Part shown: in pieces, positions 48,767 through 56,833 of the stretch
Position numbering within the stretch: position 1 is the first letter of the stretch
Layout of the letters: each line of letters begins with the position of its first letter
Assembly (NCBI GenBank): GCA_016869975.1
Contig: VGCZ01000028.1
Coordinates: 1-62,756, forward strand
Reading direction: 5' to 3'
Length of the DNA stretch: 62,756 nucleotides
DNA from: Alphaproteobacteria bacterium
GTDB taxonomy: Bacteria > Pseudomonadota > Alphaproteobacteria > Reyranellales > Reyranellaceae
Program-made: the position numbers and the translations under genes
Notes under the pieces: model-generated
Told to the model about the DNA's origin: nothing
The model's input: the letters and a program-made list of their open reading frames with translations, nothing else
Databases searched by the model: none

Positions 48767-51042
48767 GCACCGGCAAGTACAAGTGGATCGGCACCCGCGT
48801 CGATCGTCCCGACGGCGCCGACAAGGTGACCGGCCGCGCCCGATTCGGCGCCGACTTCAACATGCCCGGCCAGCTGATCGGCCGTGTGCTGCGCAGCCCG
48901 CACGCGCACGCGATCATCAAGTCGGTCGACACCTCGGCGGCCGAGAAGCTGCCGGGCGTCAAGGCGGTGGTGACCGCCAAGGACCTGCCCGAGCAGCCCA
49001 ACGTGATCGTGCCGGCGGGCGAGATGCAGGTGAACCTGCGCGACATCACCCGCAACATCCTGGCGCGTGAGAAGGTGCTGTTCGAGGGCCACCCGATCGC
49101 CGCCGTCGCCGCGACCACCGACGCCATCGCCAAGCAGGCGGTCGAGCTGATCAAGGTCGAGTACGAGGTGCTGCCGCACGTCATCGACGTCACCGAGGCG
49201 ATGAAGCCCGGCGCGCCGGTGCTGCATGACCACCTCATCACCGAAGGCGTGAAGCCGGCGCCGACCAAGGCGTCGAATATCGCCAAGCGCATGGACAACA
49301 CCAAGGGCGACTTCGAGGCCGGCTTGAAGCAGGCTGAGATCGTGGTCGAGCGCGAGTACACGACCCAGGCCGTGCACCAGGGCTACATCGAGCCGCACGC
49401 GACGCTCGCCAGCGCCGCCGAGGACGGCCAGGTGCAGCTTTGGTCGACCACGCAGGGTCACTTCCAGGTGCGCGGCTTCGTCAGCCGCTTGCTGGGCATC
49501 GAGACCTCGCAGATCCGCGTCACGCCGAGCGAGATCGGCGGCGGCTTCGGCGGCAAGACCGTCGTCTACCTCGAGCCGATCGCCGTGCGCCTGTCGCAGA
49601 AGTCGGGCAAGCCGGTGAAGATGGTGATGACCCGCGAGGAGGTGTTCCGCGCCTCCGGACCGGCGCCCGGCGGCACCGTGCGCGTCAAGCTCGGCGCCAA
49701 GAAGGACGGCACCATCGTTGCGGCCGAGTGTGAGATCGCGCTGCAGGCCGGCGCCTTCCCGGGCTCGCCGCTCGGGCCGGCGTGCTGGACCAGCTTCGCC
49801 TGCTACGACATCCCCAACATCAAGGTCGTCGGCTTCGACGTGGTGAGCAACCGGCCCAAGGTCGCCGCTTACCGCGCTCCGGGTGCGCCGATCTCGGCGT
49901 GGGGCGTGGAGTCGACGCTCGACGTGCTGGCGCTCGAGCTGGGCATGGATCCCATCGATCTGCGTCTGAAGAACGCGGCGAAGAAGGGCACCAAGACCAG
50001 CTACGGCCCGACCTTCGACACCATCGGCTTCGTCGAGACGCTCGAGGCGGTGAAGAAGTCGGCGCACTACAAGACGCCACCCAAGCCGGGCTATGCGCGC
50101 GGCGTGGCGGCCGGCTTCTGGTTTAACGTCGGTGCGGACTCCAGCGCCGCCTCGCACGTCGCTGAGGACGGCACCGTCACGGTGATCTCGGGAAACCCCG
50201 ATATCGGCGGCTCGCGCGCCTCGCTCGCCCTGATGGCGGCCGAGGAGCTGGGCGTCGACTACAGCAAGGTGCGCCCGATCATCGCCGATACCTCTTCGAT
50301 CGGCTTCAACTTCGTCACGGGCGGCAGCCGCGTCACCTTCGCCACAGGTCTCGCCGTGGTGAACTCGGTGCGCGACATGATCCGCGAGCTGAAGGTGCGC
50401 GCCGCCAAGACCTGGGGCGTCGATCCTGATGCGGTGATCTGGGAGGACGGCGTGGCCAAGCCGGCCGGCTCGAACGTCGGCGAATTCGAGCCGTTGACGC
50501 TGTCGCAGCTCGCGGCCACCGCGGGCAAGACCGGCGGCCCGATCAACGGCCATGCGCAGCTCAACGCGCAGGGTGCGGGTCCGGGCTTCGGTGTGCACGT
50601 CGTCGATCTGAAGGTCGACCGCGACACCGGCTGCGTGCACATCGACCGCTACACGGCGGCGCAGGACGTCGGCACGGCGATCCATCCGAGCTACGTCGAA
50701 GGCCAGATCCAGGGCGGCGCCGTGCAGGGCATCGGCTGGGCGCTGAACGAGGAGTACATCTACAACGCCAAGGGCCGCCTCGATAACGCGGGCTTCCTCG
50801 ACTACCGCATGCCGGTGGCCTCGGACCTGCCGATGATCGACGCGCTCGTGGTCGAGGTGCCCAACCCGCATCACCCCTACGGCGTGCGCGGCGTGGGCGA
50901 GGTGCCGATCGTTCCGCCGCTTGCCGCCGTCGGCAACGCGGTGGCGCGCTCGATCAACATCCGCATGACCGACCTGCCGCTGTCGCCGCCGCGCCTCTCG
51001 GCGGCGATCGACGCCGCCACGCCGAAGATGGCGGCGGAGTAG
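48763..51042 (+). CDS. Molybdenum hydroxylase large subunit (xanthine dehydrogenase family, CoxL-like)
   Basis: Molybdopterin-cytosine-dinucleotide-binding catalytic subunit of 759 residues. Family motifs include TPSEIGGGFGGKTVVYLEP near residue 255, YRAPGAPISAWGVES near 370 and the C-terminal catalytic Glu in GVRGVGEVPIVPP. The active-site loop reads AYRAPGAP. It is neither the AYRCSFR of true aerobic CO dehydrogenase nor the AYRGAGR of form II, so CO oxidation is not supported. The enzyme probably hydroxylates an unknown N-heterocycle, aldehyde or aromatic CoA ester. No MoCo insertion chaperone (CoxD/F) is in the operon. Confidence 0.9.
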   Translation: MSTGKYKWIGTRVDRPDGADKVTGRARFGADFNMPGQLIGRVLRSPHAHAIIKSVDTSAAEKLPGVKAVVTAKDLPEQPNVIVPAGEMQVNLRDITRNILAREKVLFEGHPIAAVAATTDAIAKQAVELIKVEYEVLPHVIDVTEAMKPGAPVLHDHLITEGVKPAPTKASNIAKRMDNTKGDFEAGLKQAEIVVEREYTTQAVHQGYIEPHATLASAAEDGQVQLWSTTQGHFQVRGFVSRLLGIETSQIRVTPSEIGGGFGGKTVVYLEPIAVRLSQKSGKPVKMVMTREEVFRASGPAPGGTVRVKLGAKKDGTIVAAECEIALQAGAFPGSPLGPACWTSFACYDIPNIKVVGFDVVSNRPKVAAYRAPGAPISAWGVESTLDVLALELGMDPIDLRLKNAAKKGTKTSYGPTFDTIGFVETLEAVKKSAHYKTPPKPGYARGVAAGFWFNVGADSSAASHVAEDGTVTVISGNPDIGGSRASLALMAAEELGVDYSKVRPIIADTSSIGFNFVTGGSRVTFATGLAVVNSVRDMIRELKVRAAKTWGVDPDAVIWEDGVAKPAGSNVGEFEPLTLSQLAATAGKTGGPINGHAQLNAQGAGPGFGVHVVDLKVDRDTGCVHIDRYTAAQDVGTAIHPSYVEGQIQGGAVQGIGWALNEEYIYNAKGRLDNAGFLDYRMPVASDLPMIDALVVEVPNPHHPYGVRGVGEVPIVPPLAAVGNAVARSINIRMTDLPLSPPRLSAAIDAATPKMAAE

Positions 51043-51057
51043 GGCTCACCTCACAAA

Positions 51058-51088
51058 CTGGGGAGCGCCGCGCAAGCGGCCTCCCCAG
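51058..51088 (+). terminator. Hairpin after the molybdenum hydroxylase operon
   Basis: CTGGGGAG and GCCGC pair with GCGGC and CTCCCCAG around a GCAA tetraloop, with one bulged C. It starts 15 bases after the large-subunit stop. There is no U-run, so it is either a weak terminator or a 3'-stabilising structure. Confidence 0.55.
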
Positions 51089-51115
51089 CCCGAGGTCCGA
51101 TGCTAGGGTTCGCTG

Positions 51116-51676
51116 ATGCGAGCCCTTTTCTTTTGCCTGCTGCTGAGCCTGCTCGCGGCGACGCCCGCGTCGGCCAACGAGGCCGTCGCCTGGGCGGCGC
51201 TCCGCACCGGCGACGCCATCGCCCTGATGCGCCACGCCGATGCGCCCGGCGGCTTCGGCGATCCGGAGGGATTCAAGCTCGACGACTGCGCCACGCAGCG
51301 TAACCTCAGCGCCAATGGCCGAGCCGACGCCGCCAGGGTCGGTGCGGCGTTTCGCGAGCGCGGCGTGAAGCCGGCGCGCATCCTCAGCTCGCCGTGGTGC
51401 CGCTGCGTCGACACCGCGACGCTGATGGCGCTCGGCCGGATCGAGATCGAGCTCGCCTTTGGCAACCCCGTGGTCTGGACCGATCGCCGCGAGGCGCTGG
51501 CGGCCGGCAGCCGCGCTGTGATCCGCGGCTGGAAGGGACCGGGCATGCTTCTGGTGGTGACTCATGGCGCGAGCATCGCCCGGCTCACGGGCTATAATCC
51601 GGCGTCGGGCGAGATCGTCGTCGTCGACAACGCGCTCAAGGAGATCGGCCGGATCCCGGTGCCGGCCTCGCGCTGA
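51116..51676 (+). CDS. Secreted histidine phosphatase family protein
   Basis: Protein of 186 residues. A signal peptide (1-20, LLSLLAATPASA) precedes a histidine-phosphatase core: catalytic RH in ALMRHADAPGG near residue 39, SSPWCRCVDTA, and the second catalytic His in VVTHGASIARL. It is periplasmic or secreted; substrate unknown. Expression may be independent of the adjacent operons. It ends 17 bases before the dehydrogenase gene. Confidence 0.85.
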   Translation: MRALFFCLLLSLLAATPASANEAVAWAALRTGDAIALMRHADAPGGFGDPEGFKLDDCATQRNLSANGRADAARVGAAFRERGVKPARILSSPWCRCVDTATLMALGRIEIELAFGNPVVWTDRREALAAGSRAVIRGWKGPGMLLVVTHGASIARLTGYNPASGEIVVVDNALKEIGRIPVPASR

Positions 51677-51693
51677 ACTGGGGATTTGTCGCC

Positions 51694-52656
51694 GTGAGCA
51701 CCAACCGCGCCCGCGTCCTGCTGTGGACGGACAATACGTCAGCGTACGTCGATGCCGTGAAGGCTGCCGGATTGGCGGAGCGCGTCGCCATCGACGCGCT
51801 GCCCCGCAAGGACAAGCCGTCGGCTGAACAGCTCGCTTCGACCGAGGCGATGATGGCTCCAGCCGTGCCGGCGGGCCTGCTGCCGACCATGCCGAAGCTG
51901 CGTTGGGTGCAGGCGATGAGCGCCGGCGTCGAGGGCTGGCTGGCGCTGTCCGATCTGCCGACCGGTCTTACGCTCACCTGCGCGCGCGGCACGCATACCG
52001 AATCGATGCCCGAGAACATCATCGGCGCGCTGTTCCATGTCGCCAAGCCCTACGCGACGGCGGTGGCGAATCAGAAAAGCACCAAATGGGTGCACACCGT
52101 CGCGCAGCCGCTGACCGGCAAGACCTTGGGTATCCTCGGCCTGGGCGCGATCGGCGCCGAGGTGGCGCGCATCGCCACGGCGCTGGGCATGCGCGTGATC
52201 GGCACCAAGCGTACACCTGAGGCCGTCGCCAATGTCGCCGAGGTGCTGCCGCCGGAGCGTACCGACGACGTGCTGGCGCGATCCGACTTCGTCCTGCTGC
52301 TGTTGCCGGCGACGCCGGCGACCGACAACTTCATGGACGCCAAGCGCTTCGCCAGGATGAAGCCCACGGCATGGCTGCTGAATTTCGGCCGCGGTCACAC
52401 CATCAAGGACGCCGACCTGATTGCCGCAGTGAAGGAGAAGAAGATCGCCGGGGCGCTGCTCGACGTCTTCCGCCAGGAGCCGCTGCCGGCCAGCGACCCG
52501 CTGTGGACCACCGAGGGCATCGTCGTGCTGCCGCATATCGGCGGCCCGCACCCGCAGCGTGACCGCTTCGTGGCGAAGCTCTTTGTCGACAATCTCGGCC
52601 GCTTCCTCGACGGCAAGCCGTTGAAGGAAGTCGTCGACCGCGTGGCGGGCTACTGA
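51694..52656 (+). CDS. D-isomer-specific 2-hydroxyacid dehydrogenase
   Basis: NAD(P)-dependent dehydrogenase of 320 residues. The nucleotide motif TLGILGLGAIGAEVARIATA is near residue 142. The catalytic triad is Arg in LNFGRGHTIKD, Glu in FRQEPLPASDPLW and His in LPHIGGPHPQR. Relatives reduce glyoxylate, hydroxypyruvate or other 2-keto acids. GTG 51694 is the start. It is the first of five closely spaced plus-strand genes (gaps of 1-69 bp), suggesting a catabolic operon. Confidence 0.87.
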   Translation: MSTNRARVLLWTDNTSAYVDAVKAAGLAERVAIDALPRKDKPSAEQLASTEAMMAPAVPAGLLPTMPKLRWVQAMSAGVEGWLALSDLPTGLTLTCARGTHTESMPENIIGALFHVAKPYATAVANQKSTKWVHTVAQPLTGKTLGILGLGAIGAEVARIATALGMRVIGTKRTPEAVANVAEVLPPERTDDVLARSDFVLLLLPATPATDNFMDAKRFARMKPTAWLLNFGRGHTIKDADLIAAVKEKKIAGALLDVFRQEPLPASDPLWTTEGIVVLPHIGGPHPQRDRFVAKLFVDNLGRFLDGKPLKEVVDRVAGY

Positions 52657-52657
52657 C

Positions 52658-54421
52658 ATGGACGAGCTCGTTTTGTCCCCCGACGTGACGCGGCGGATCG
52701 CCCAGGACTGGCTCGGCGCCTTCGCCGCCGCTCTGCGCGACGGCACGCCCGATGCGGTCGTCGCGCAATTCTTGCCCGACGGCCACTGGCGCGACGTGCT
52801 GGCCTTCACCTGGCGCATCGGCACGGCGAGCGGTCGCGAGGCGATCGCCGCCATGCTGCGCGGCAACCTCGCGCGCACCAATCCCACCGGTCTGCACCTG
52901 CCTGATCGACGCTCGCCGCCACGCCGCGTGCGCCGCGCCGGCGTCGAGTGCATCGAGACCATCTTCAGCTTCGCGACCGCGGCCGGTCGCGGTGACGCGG
53001 TGGCGCGCCTCGCGGTCGACGCCGACGGCGTGTGGCGCTGCTGGACCCTGGTGACGACCTTGGAGGAACTGCGCGGCTTCCCAGAGATCGCGCCACAGGA
53101 TGTCGACGACGCCGAACGTTACTCCCGCGACTTCGGCGGCGAGAACTGGCTCGACCAGCGCAAGCGCGCCATCGCCTACGAGGATCGCGATCCGGTGACC
53201 CTGGTCGTCGGCGGTGGCCAGGCCGGCCTCGATGTCGCCGCGCGGCTCAACCAGCTCGGCATCGACACGCTGATCGTCGACAAGCACCCGCGCGTCGGCG
53301 ACAACTGGCGCCTGCGCTATCACGCGTTGACCTTGCACAACGAAGTGCATGTCAACCACATGCCCTACATGCCGTTCCCGCCGACCTGGCCGGTGTTCAT
53401 CCCCAAGGACAAGCTCGCGAACTGGTTCGAGGCCTATGTCGAGGCGCTGGAGCTGAACTACTGGACCGGCACCGAGCTGATCGGCGGTCGCTACGACGAC
53501 AACGCCGGGCATTGGGTGATCCAGCTCAGGCGCGACGGGCAGGAACGCGTCGTGCGTCCGCGCCATGTCGTGTTCGCGACCGGCGCCAGCGGTATCCCGA
53601 TCAATCCCGATACGCCCGGCCTCGACTCGTTCAAGGGCGAGGTGATGCATTCGGGCGCCTATACCGACGGCGCGAAGTGGAAGGGCCGTCCCGCGATCGT
53701 GCTCGGCACCGGCAACAGCGGCCACGACGTGGCGCAGGATCTGTGCGCCAGCGGCGCGCACGTCACCATGGTGCAGCGCAGCCCAACCTATGTTGTGAGC
53801 CTGAAGGAGGCGCAGAAGGTCTACGCGATTTACAACGAGGGTATCCCGTTCGAAGATTGCGACCTGATCGCGACGGCGATGCCATATCCGGTGCTGCGCC
53901 AAGCCTATCAGCTCTCGACCGCCGAGATGCGCAACAATGATCGCGACATGCTCGCCGGCCTCGCGGCGCGCGGCTTCAAGCTGACATTCGGCGAGGACGA
54001 TACCGGCTTTCAGATGATGTATCTGCGCCGCGGCGGCGGGTACTACTTCAACGTCGGCTGCTCGGACATGATCATCGATGGCCGCATCAAGCTGGTGCAG
54101 CATGACGATGTCGAGTGCTTCGTGTCGGAGGGGCTGAAGCTGAAGGACGGCACCGTGCTGCCGGCCGAGCTGGTGGTCAGCGCCACCGGCTATCGCAATC
54201 AGCAGGACATGGTGCGCGCCTTCCTGGGCGATGCCGTCGCCGATCGCATCGGCCCGGTCTGGGGCTTCGACGCGGGCGGCGAGCTGCGCAACATGTGGAG
54301 CCGCACCCGGCAACCCGGCCTGTGGTTCACCGCCGGCAGCCTCGCGCAATGCCGCATCTACTCGCGCTACCTCGCGATCCAGATCAAGGCGATCGAAGAG
54401 GGCATGCTTTCAACGCACTAA
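52658..54421 (+). CDS. Flavin-dependent monooxygenase with N-terminal NTF2/SnoaL-like domain
   Basis: Protein of 587 residues fusing a small NTF2-like domain (about 1-150, with WLGAFAAALRDGTPDAVVAQ and the pattern of SnoaL/limonene-epoxide folds) to a group-B type FAD/NAD(P) monooxygenase. FAD binding is LVVGGGQAGLDVAARLNQLG near residue 185 and the NAD(P) motif is VLGTGNSGHDVAQDL near 347, flanking VFATGASGIP. Members oxidise soft nucleophiles or act as Baeyer-Villiger enzymes. The N-terminal fusion is less common and could gate or process the product. It starts one base after the dehydrogenase stop. Confidence 0.84.
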   Translation: MDELVLSPDVTRRIAQDWLGAFAAALRDGTPDAVVAQFLPDGHWRDVLAFTWRIGTASGREAIAAMLRGNLARTNPTGLHLPDRRSPPRRVRRAGVECIETIFSFATAAGRGDAVARLAVDADGVWRCWTLVTTLEELRGFPEIAPQDVDDAERYSRDFGGENWLDQRKRAIAYEDRDPVTLVVGGGQAGLDVAARLNQLGIDTLIVDKHPRVGDNWRLRYHALTLHNEVHVNHMPYMPFPPTWPVFIPKDKLANWFEAYVEALELNYWTGTELIGGRYDDNAGHWVIQLRRDGQERVVRPRHVVFATGASGIPINPDTPGLDSFKGEVMHSGAYTDGAKWKGRPAIVLGTGNSGHDVAQDLCASGAHVTMVQRSPTYVVSLKEAQKVYAIYNEGIPFEDCDLIATAMPYPVLRQAYQLSTAEMRNNDRDMLAGLAARGFKLTFGEDDTGFQMMYLRRGGGYYFNVGCSDMIIDGRIKLVQHDDVECFVSEGLKLKDGTVLPAELVVSATGYRNQQDMVRAFLGDAVADRIGPVWGFDAGGELRNMWSRTRQPGLWFTAGSLAQCRIYSRYLAIQIKAIEEGMLSTH

Positions 54422-54436
54422 CAGGAGGAAACAACC

Positions 54437-55039
54437 ATGGCTGATCCCATCGTCTTCTCCGGCAATGTCGACTGGTCGGGCGAGAACCCCGGCATCTCGC
54501 TCAAGGAGACGCCCGACGGACCGTTCGTCGCGCTGGCCAGTTTCTTCCGCGTCGTGCTCTCGCCGCATGGCCAGGGTCACGCCTTGGTGCTGCTCCAGTC
54601 GCCGCAGGACGCCAATGCAGCGGGCAACGTCTGCTATCACGACAACGAGGCGCTGGCGCGCTACCTGATCGCGGGCTTCGTCTCGAATTTTGGCGCCTGG
54701 AAAGGCCTGCCCGGCCTCGCGGGCATCAAGTATCAGAGAGCCGACAGCTTCAAATCGTCGGGCGATCCGCTCAGCAGCTACAGCGAGACGGTGAAGGCCG
54801 GCGCCACGACCGTGGTGCTGAACTGGAGCGGGCTGGGCAAGCCCTTCTGCTTCGCCCTGCCGCCCGACAAGTCGGCCACCGGCAAGCATCACATGCCGAG
54901 CCTCTTCGTCGGTTGCCAGAACGCCACCATCACGATCAACGGCCGCACGCTGCCGGGCAAGCCGGTGCCGCGCGAGGTCGCGGGTCACACGATCAGCACG
55001 GCGATGCTGGCCTTCTCCGAGACCTGGATCTCGGTCTGA
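54437..55039 (+). CDS. Hypothetical protein in monooxygenase operon
   Basis: I do not recognise this 200-residue protein. It is soluble, without signal peptide or membrane segment, and rich in beta-type sequence (FVALASFFRVVLSPHGQGHA, TTVVLNWSGLGKPFCFALPP). Isolated Cys lie near residues 62, 138 and 158, and the C-terminus ends in WISV. A good AGGAGGAAACAACC ribosome site precedes ATG 54437. Its position between an FMO gene and a dienelactone-hydrolase gene suggests a role in the same pathway; chemistry unknown. Confidence 0.6.
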   Translation: MADPIVFSGNVDWSGENPGISLKETPDGPFVALASFFRVVLSPHGQGHALVLLQSPQDANAAGNVCYHDNEALARYLIAGFVSNFGAWKGLPGLAGIKYQRADSFKSSGDPLSSYSETVKAGATTVVLNWSGLGKPFCFALPPDKSATGKHHMPSLFVGCQNATITINGRTLPGKPVPREVAGHTISTAMLAFSETWISV

Positions 55040-55049
55040 GGGCGTCGCG

Positions 55050-55790
55050 ATGCGCGAGGAGATCCTGGACATCGCGACCAGGGATGGGGCGATGGAGACC
55101 TTCGTCTGTCGCCCCGAGCGCGGCGATCCCTGTCCGCCTGTCCTGATGCTGATGGACGCCCCCGGCATCCGCGAGGAGCTCTACGACATGGCGCGGCGGC
55201 TTGGCACGGCGGGCTACGCCGTGATCCTGCCCAATCTCTATTACCGCGCCGGCCGCGACACCAAGTACGGGCCCGACGTGCTGACGCATGGCAGCGACGA
55301 GCACAAGCGCATGCGCGCGGTGCGCACCAAGATGACCATCCCGCCGGTCATGGATGACGTCCAGGCGATGTTCGCCTTCATCGACTCGCGGCCGGACATC
55401 AAGAAGGGCCCGGTCGGCACGCATGGCTATTGCATGAGCGGACCCTACTCGCTGGCCGCTGCCGCGCGCTATCCCGACCGGATCGCCGCCGCCGCCTCGT
55501 TCTACGGCACCTGGCTGGTGAGCGACGCCGTCGAAAGCCCGCACCTCAATCTCGGCAAGGCCAAAGGCGAGCTCTACATCTCCTGCGCCGAGCACGACGA
55601 GCTCGCGCCGCCCGACATGGTCAAGGAGCTGAAGCGCCTGTTCGACGGATCAGGGGCCAAGGGCGAGCTTGAGATCCACATGGGCGTGCACCACGGCTTC
55701 GCCTTCCCGCAGCGCTGGTGCTACGACAAGCCGGCCGCCGAACGGCACTGGGAGCGGCTGATCGCGCTGTATCGGCGGCGGCTGGGCTGA
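55050..55790 (+). CDS. Dienelactone hydrolase family protein
   Basis: Alpha/beta hydrolase of 246 residues of the DLH type. The nucleophile is Cys in HGYCMSGPY (GxCxG), the acid Asp in SCAEHDELAPPD and the base His in MGVHHGFAFPQR, all intact. DLH acts on lactone intermediates of aromatic ring cleavage; homologues also hydrolyse other esters. It lies 10 bp after the unknown gene and 69 bp before a FAH-type hydrolase, so a ring-cleavage or ester-lactone route is plausible. Confidence 0.86.
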   Translation: MREEILDIATRDGAMETFVCRPERGDPCPPVLMLMDAPGIREELYDMARRLGTAGYAVILPNLYYRAGRDTKYGPDVLTHGSDEHKRMRAVRTKMTIPPVMDDVQAMFAFIDSRPDIKKGPVGTHGYCMSGPYSLAAAARYPDRIAAAASFYGTWLVSDAVESPHLNLGKAKGELYISCAEHDELAPPDMVKELKRLFDGSGAKGELEIHMGVHHGFAFPQRWCYDKPAAERHWERLIALYRRRLG

Positions 55791-55859
55791 CAGCCGTTGC
55801 ATCACCGCCCCCGACGGCGGCAATCTTCGCTCGCGAAAGTTTCCGTGCGGGAGGGCGGC

Positions 55860-56798
55860 ATGAAGATCGGTTTCTTCGATGATTTCCGGCTGGGTGTCGT
55901 GAAAGGCGACACGATCGTCGATGTGGCGTCGGCGGTGTCCGACATCCCGCGCGTCGGTCCGCATGACCTGATCAACGGCCTGATCGAGCGCTTCGCCGAA
56001 TATCGCGGCAAGCTCGAAGAGGCCGCCGTCACCGGCAAGGCGATCCCGCTGTCGAGCGTGCGCATCCGTCCGCCGCTGCCGCGGCCGATCAACATCGCCT
56101 GCATGGCGGTCAACTACATGGAGGACGGCACCTTGGAGAAGCCGGCGCCGATCAACGGCTTCCACAAGTCGCCCAACGCCATCATCGGCGACGGCGATAC
56201 CATGGTGCTGCCCGACGTGCCGGCGACGATCTTCGAGGGCGAGGCGGAGATGGCGCTGGTCATCGGCAAGCGCGCCACACGGGTCAAGGCGGCCGACGCC
56301 ATGGACCACATCTTCGGCTACATGAACTTCATCGACGGCTCGGCGCGCGGCCTGCCGCCCGCGGGCAACGTCTTCTACCAGATGAAATCGCGCGACACCT
56401 TCGCGCCCATCGGCCCGTTCATCGTCACCAAGGACGAGATCGCCGACCCGCAGAAGCTGCAGGTCAGGCTGTGGATCAACGGCGTGCTGAAGCAGAACTT
56501 CAACACCGACGACATGGCGCACAAGATTCCGCGTTGCGTCGAGTGGGTGAGCTCGATCCACACGCTGGAGCCCGGCGACATCCTGGCCACCGGCACCAAC
56601 CATCGCGGGCTCAGCTCGTTCCAGGACGGCGACAAGATCGAGATTGAGACCGAGGGCTTGGGCCGCCTGACGTTCAGCGTGAAGGACGAGCTCAAGCGCA
56701 CCTGGGGACGCGAAACGCGCCTGGAGCAGGCGCAGAAGAAGGCCGCGACGCCGACCACGCCGCAGCTTACCGGCAAGTACGCCGCCGCCGCGTCGTAA
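55860..56798 (+). CDS. Fumarylacetoacetate hydrolase family protein
   Basis: C-C or decarboxylating hydrolase of 312 residues. The FAH metal site has two Glu in FEGEAEMALVIG and Asp in NFIDGSARG, with the signature TGTNHRGL near 253. Relatives cleave acylpyruvates or decarboxylate 2-oxo-hept-3-ene-dioate intermediates. GGGAGG precedes ATG 55860; an open upstream extension to 55797 has no family sequence. It is the last of the five-gene run and is followed by a strong hairpin. Confidence 0.87.
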   Translation: MKIGFFDDFRLGVVKGDTIVDVASAVSDIPRVGPHDLINGLIERFAEYRGKLEEAAVTGKAIPLSSVRIRPPLPRPINIACMAVNYMEDGTLEKPAPINGFHKSPNAIIGDGDTMVLPDVPATIFEGEAEMALVIGKRATRVKAADAMDHIFGYMNFIDGSARGLPPAGNVFYQMKSRDTFAPIGPFIVTKDEIADPQKLQVRLWINGVLKQNFNTDDMAHKIPRCVEWVSSIHTLEPGDILATGTNHRGLSSFQDGDKIEIETEGLGRLTFSVKDELKRTWGRETRLEQAQKKAATPTTPQLTGKYAAAAS

Positions 56799-56804
56799 CG
56801 CTTC

Positions 56805-56832
56805 TCCCTCTCCCCGCTCGCGGGGAGAGGGA
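56805..56832. terminator. Perfect GC-rich hairpin between convergent genes
   Basis: 13-bp perfect arms TCCCTCTCCCCGC (56805-56817) and GCGGGGAGAGGGA (56820-56832) with a 2-base apex lie between the FAH-type and gamma-glutamyltransferase-like genes. It is the clearest member of the hairpin family repeated in the window. Confidence 0.65.
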
Positions 56833-56833
56833 A

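Noticed and set aside
47409-51042. Aerobic carbon monoxide dehydrogenase (coxMSL)
   Set aside because: Gene order matches but the large-subunit loop is AYRAPGAP, lacking the Cys-containing CO dehydrogenase motif.
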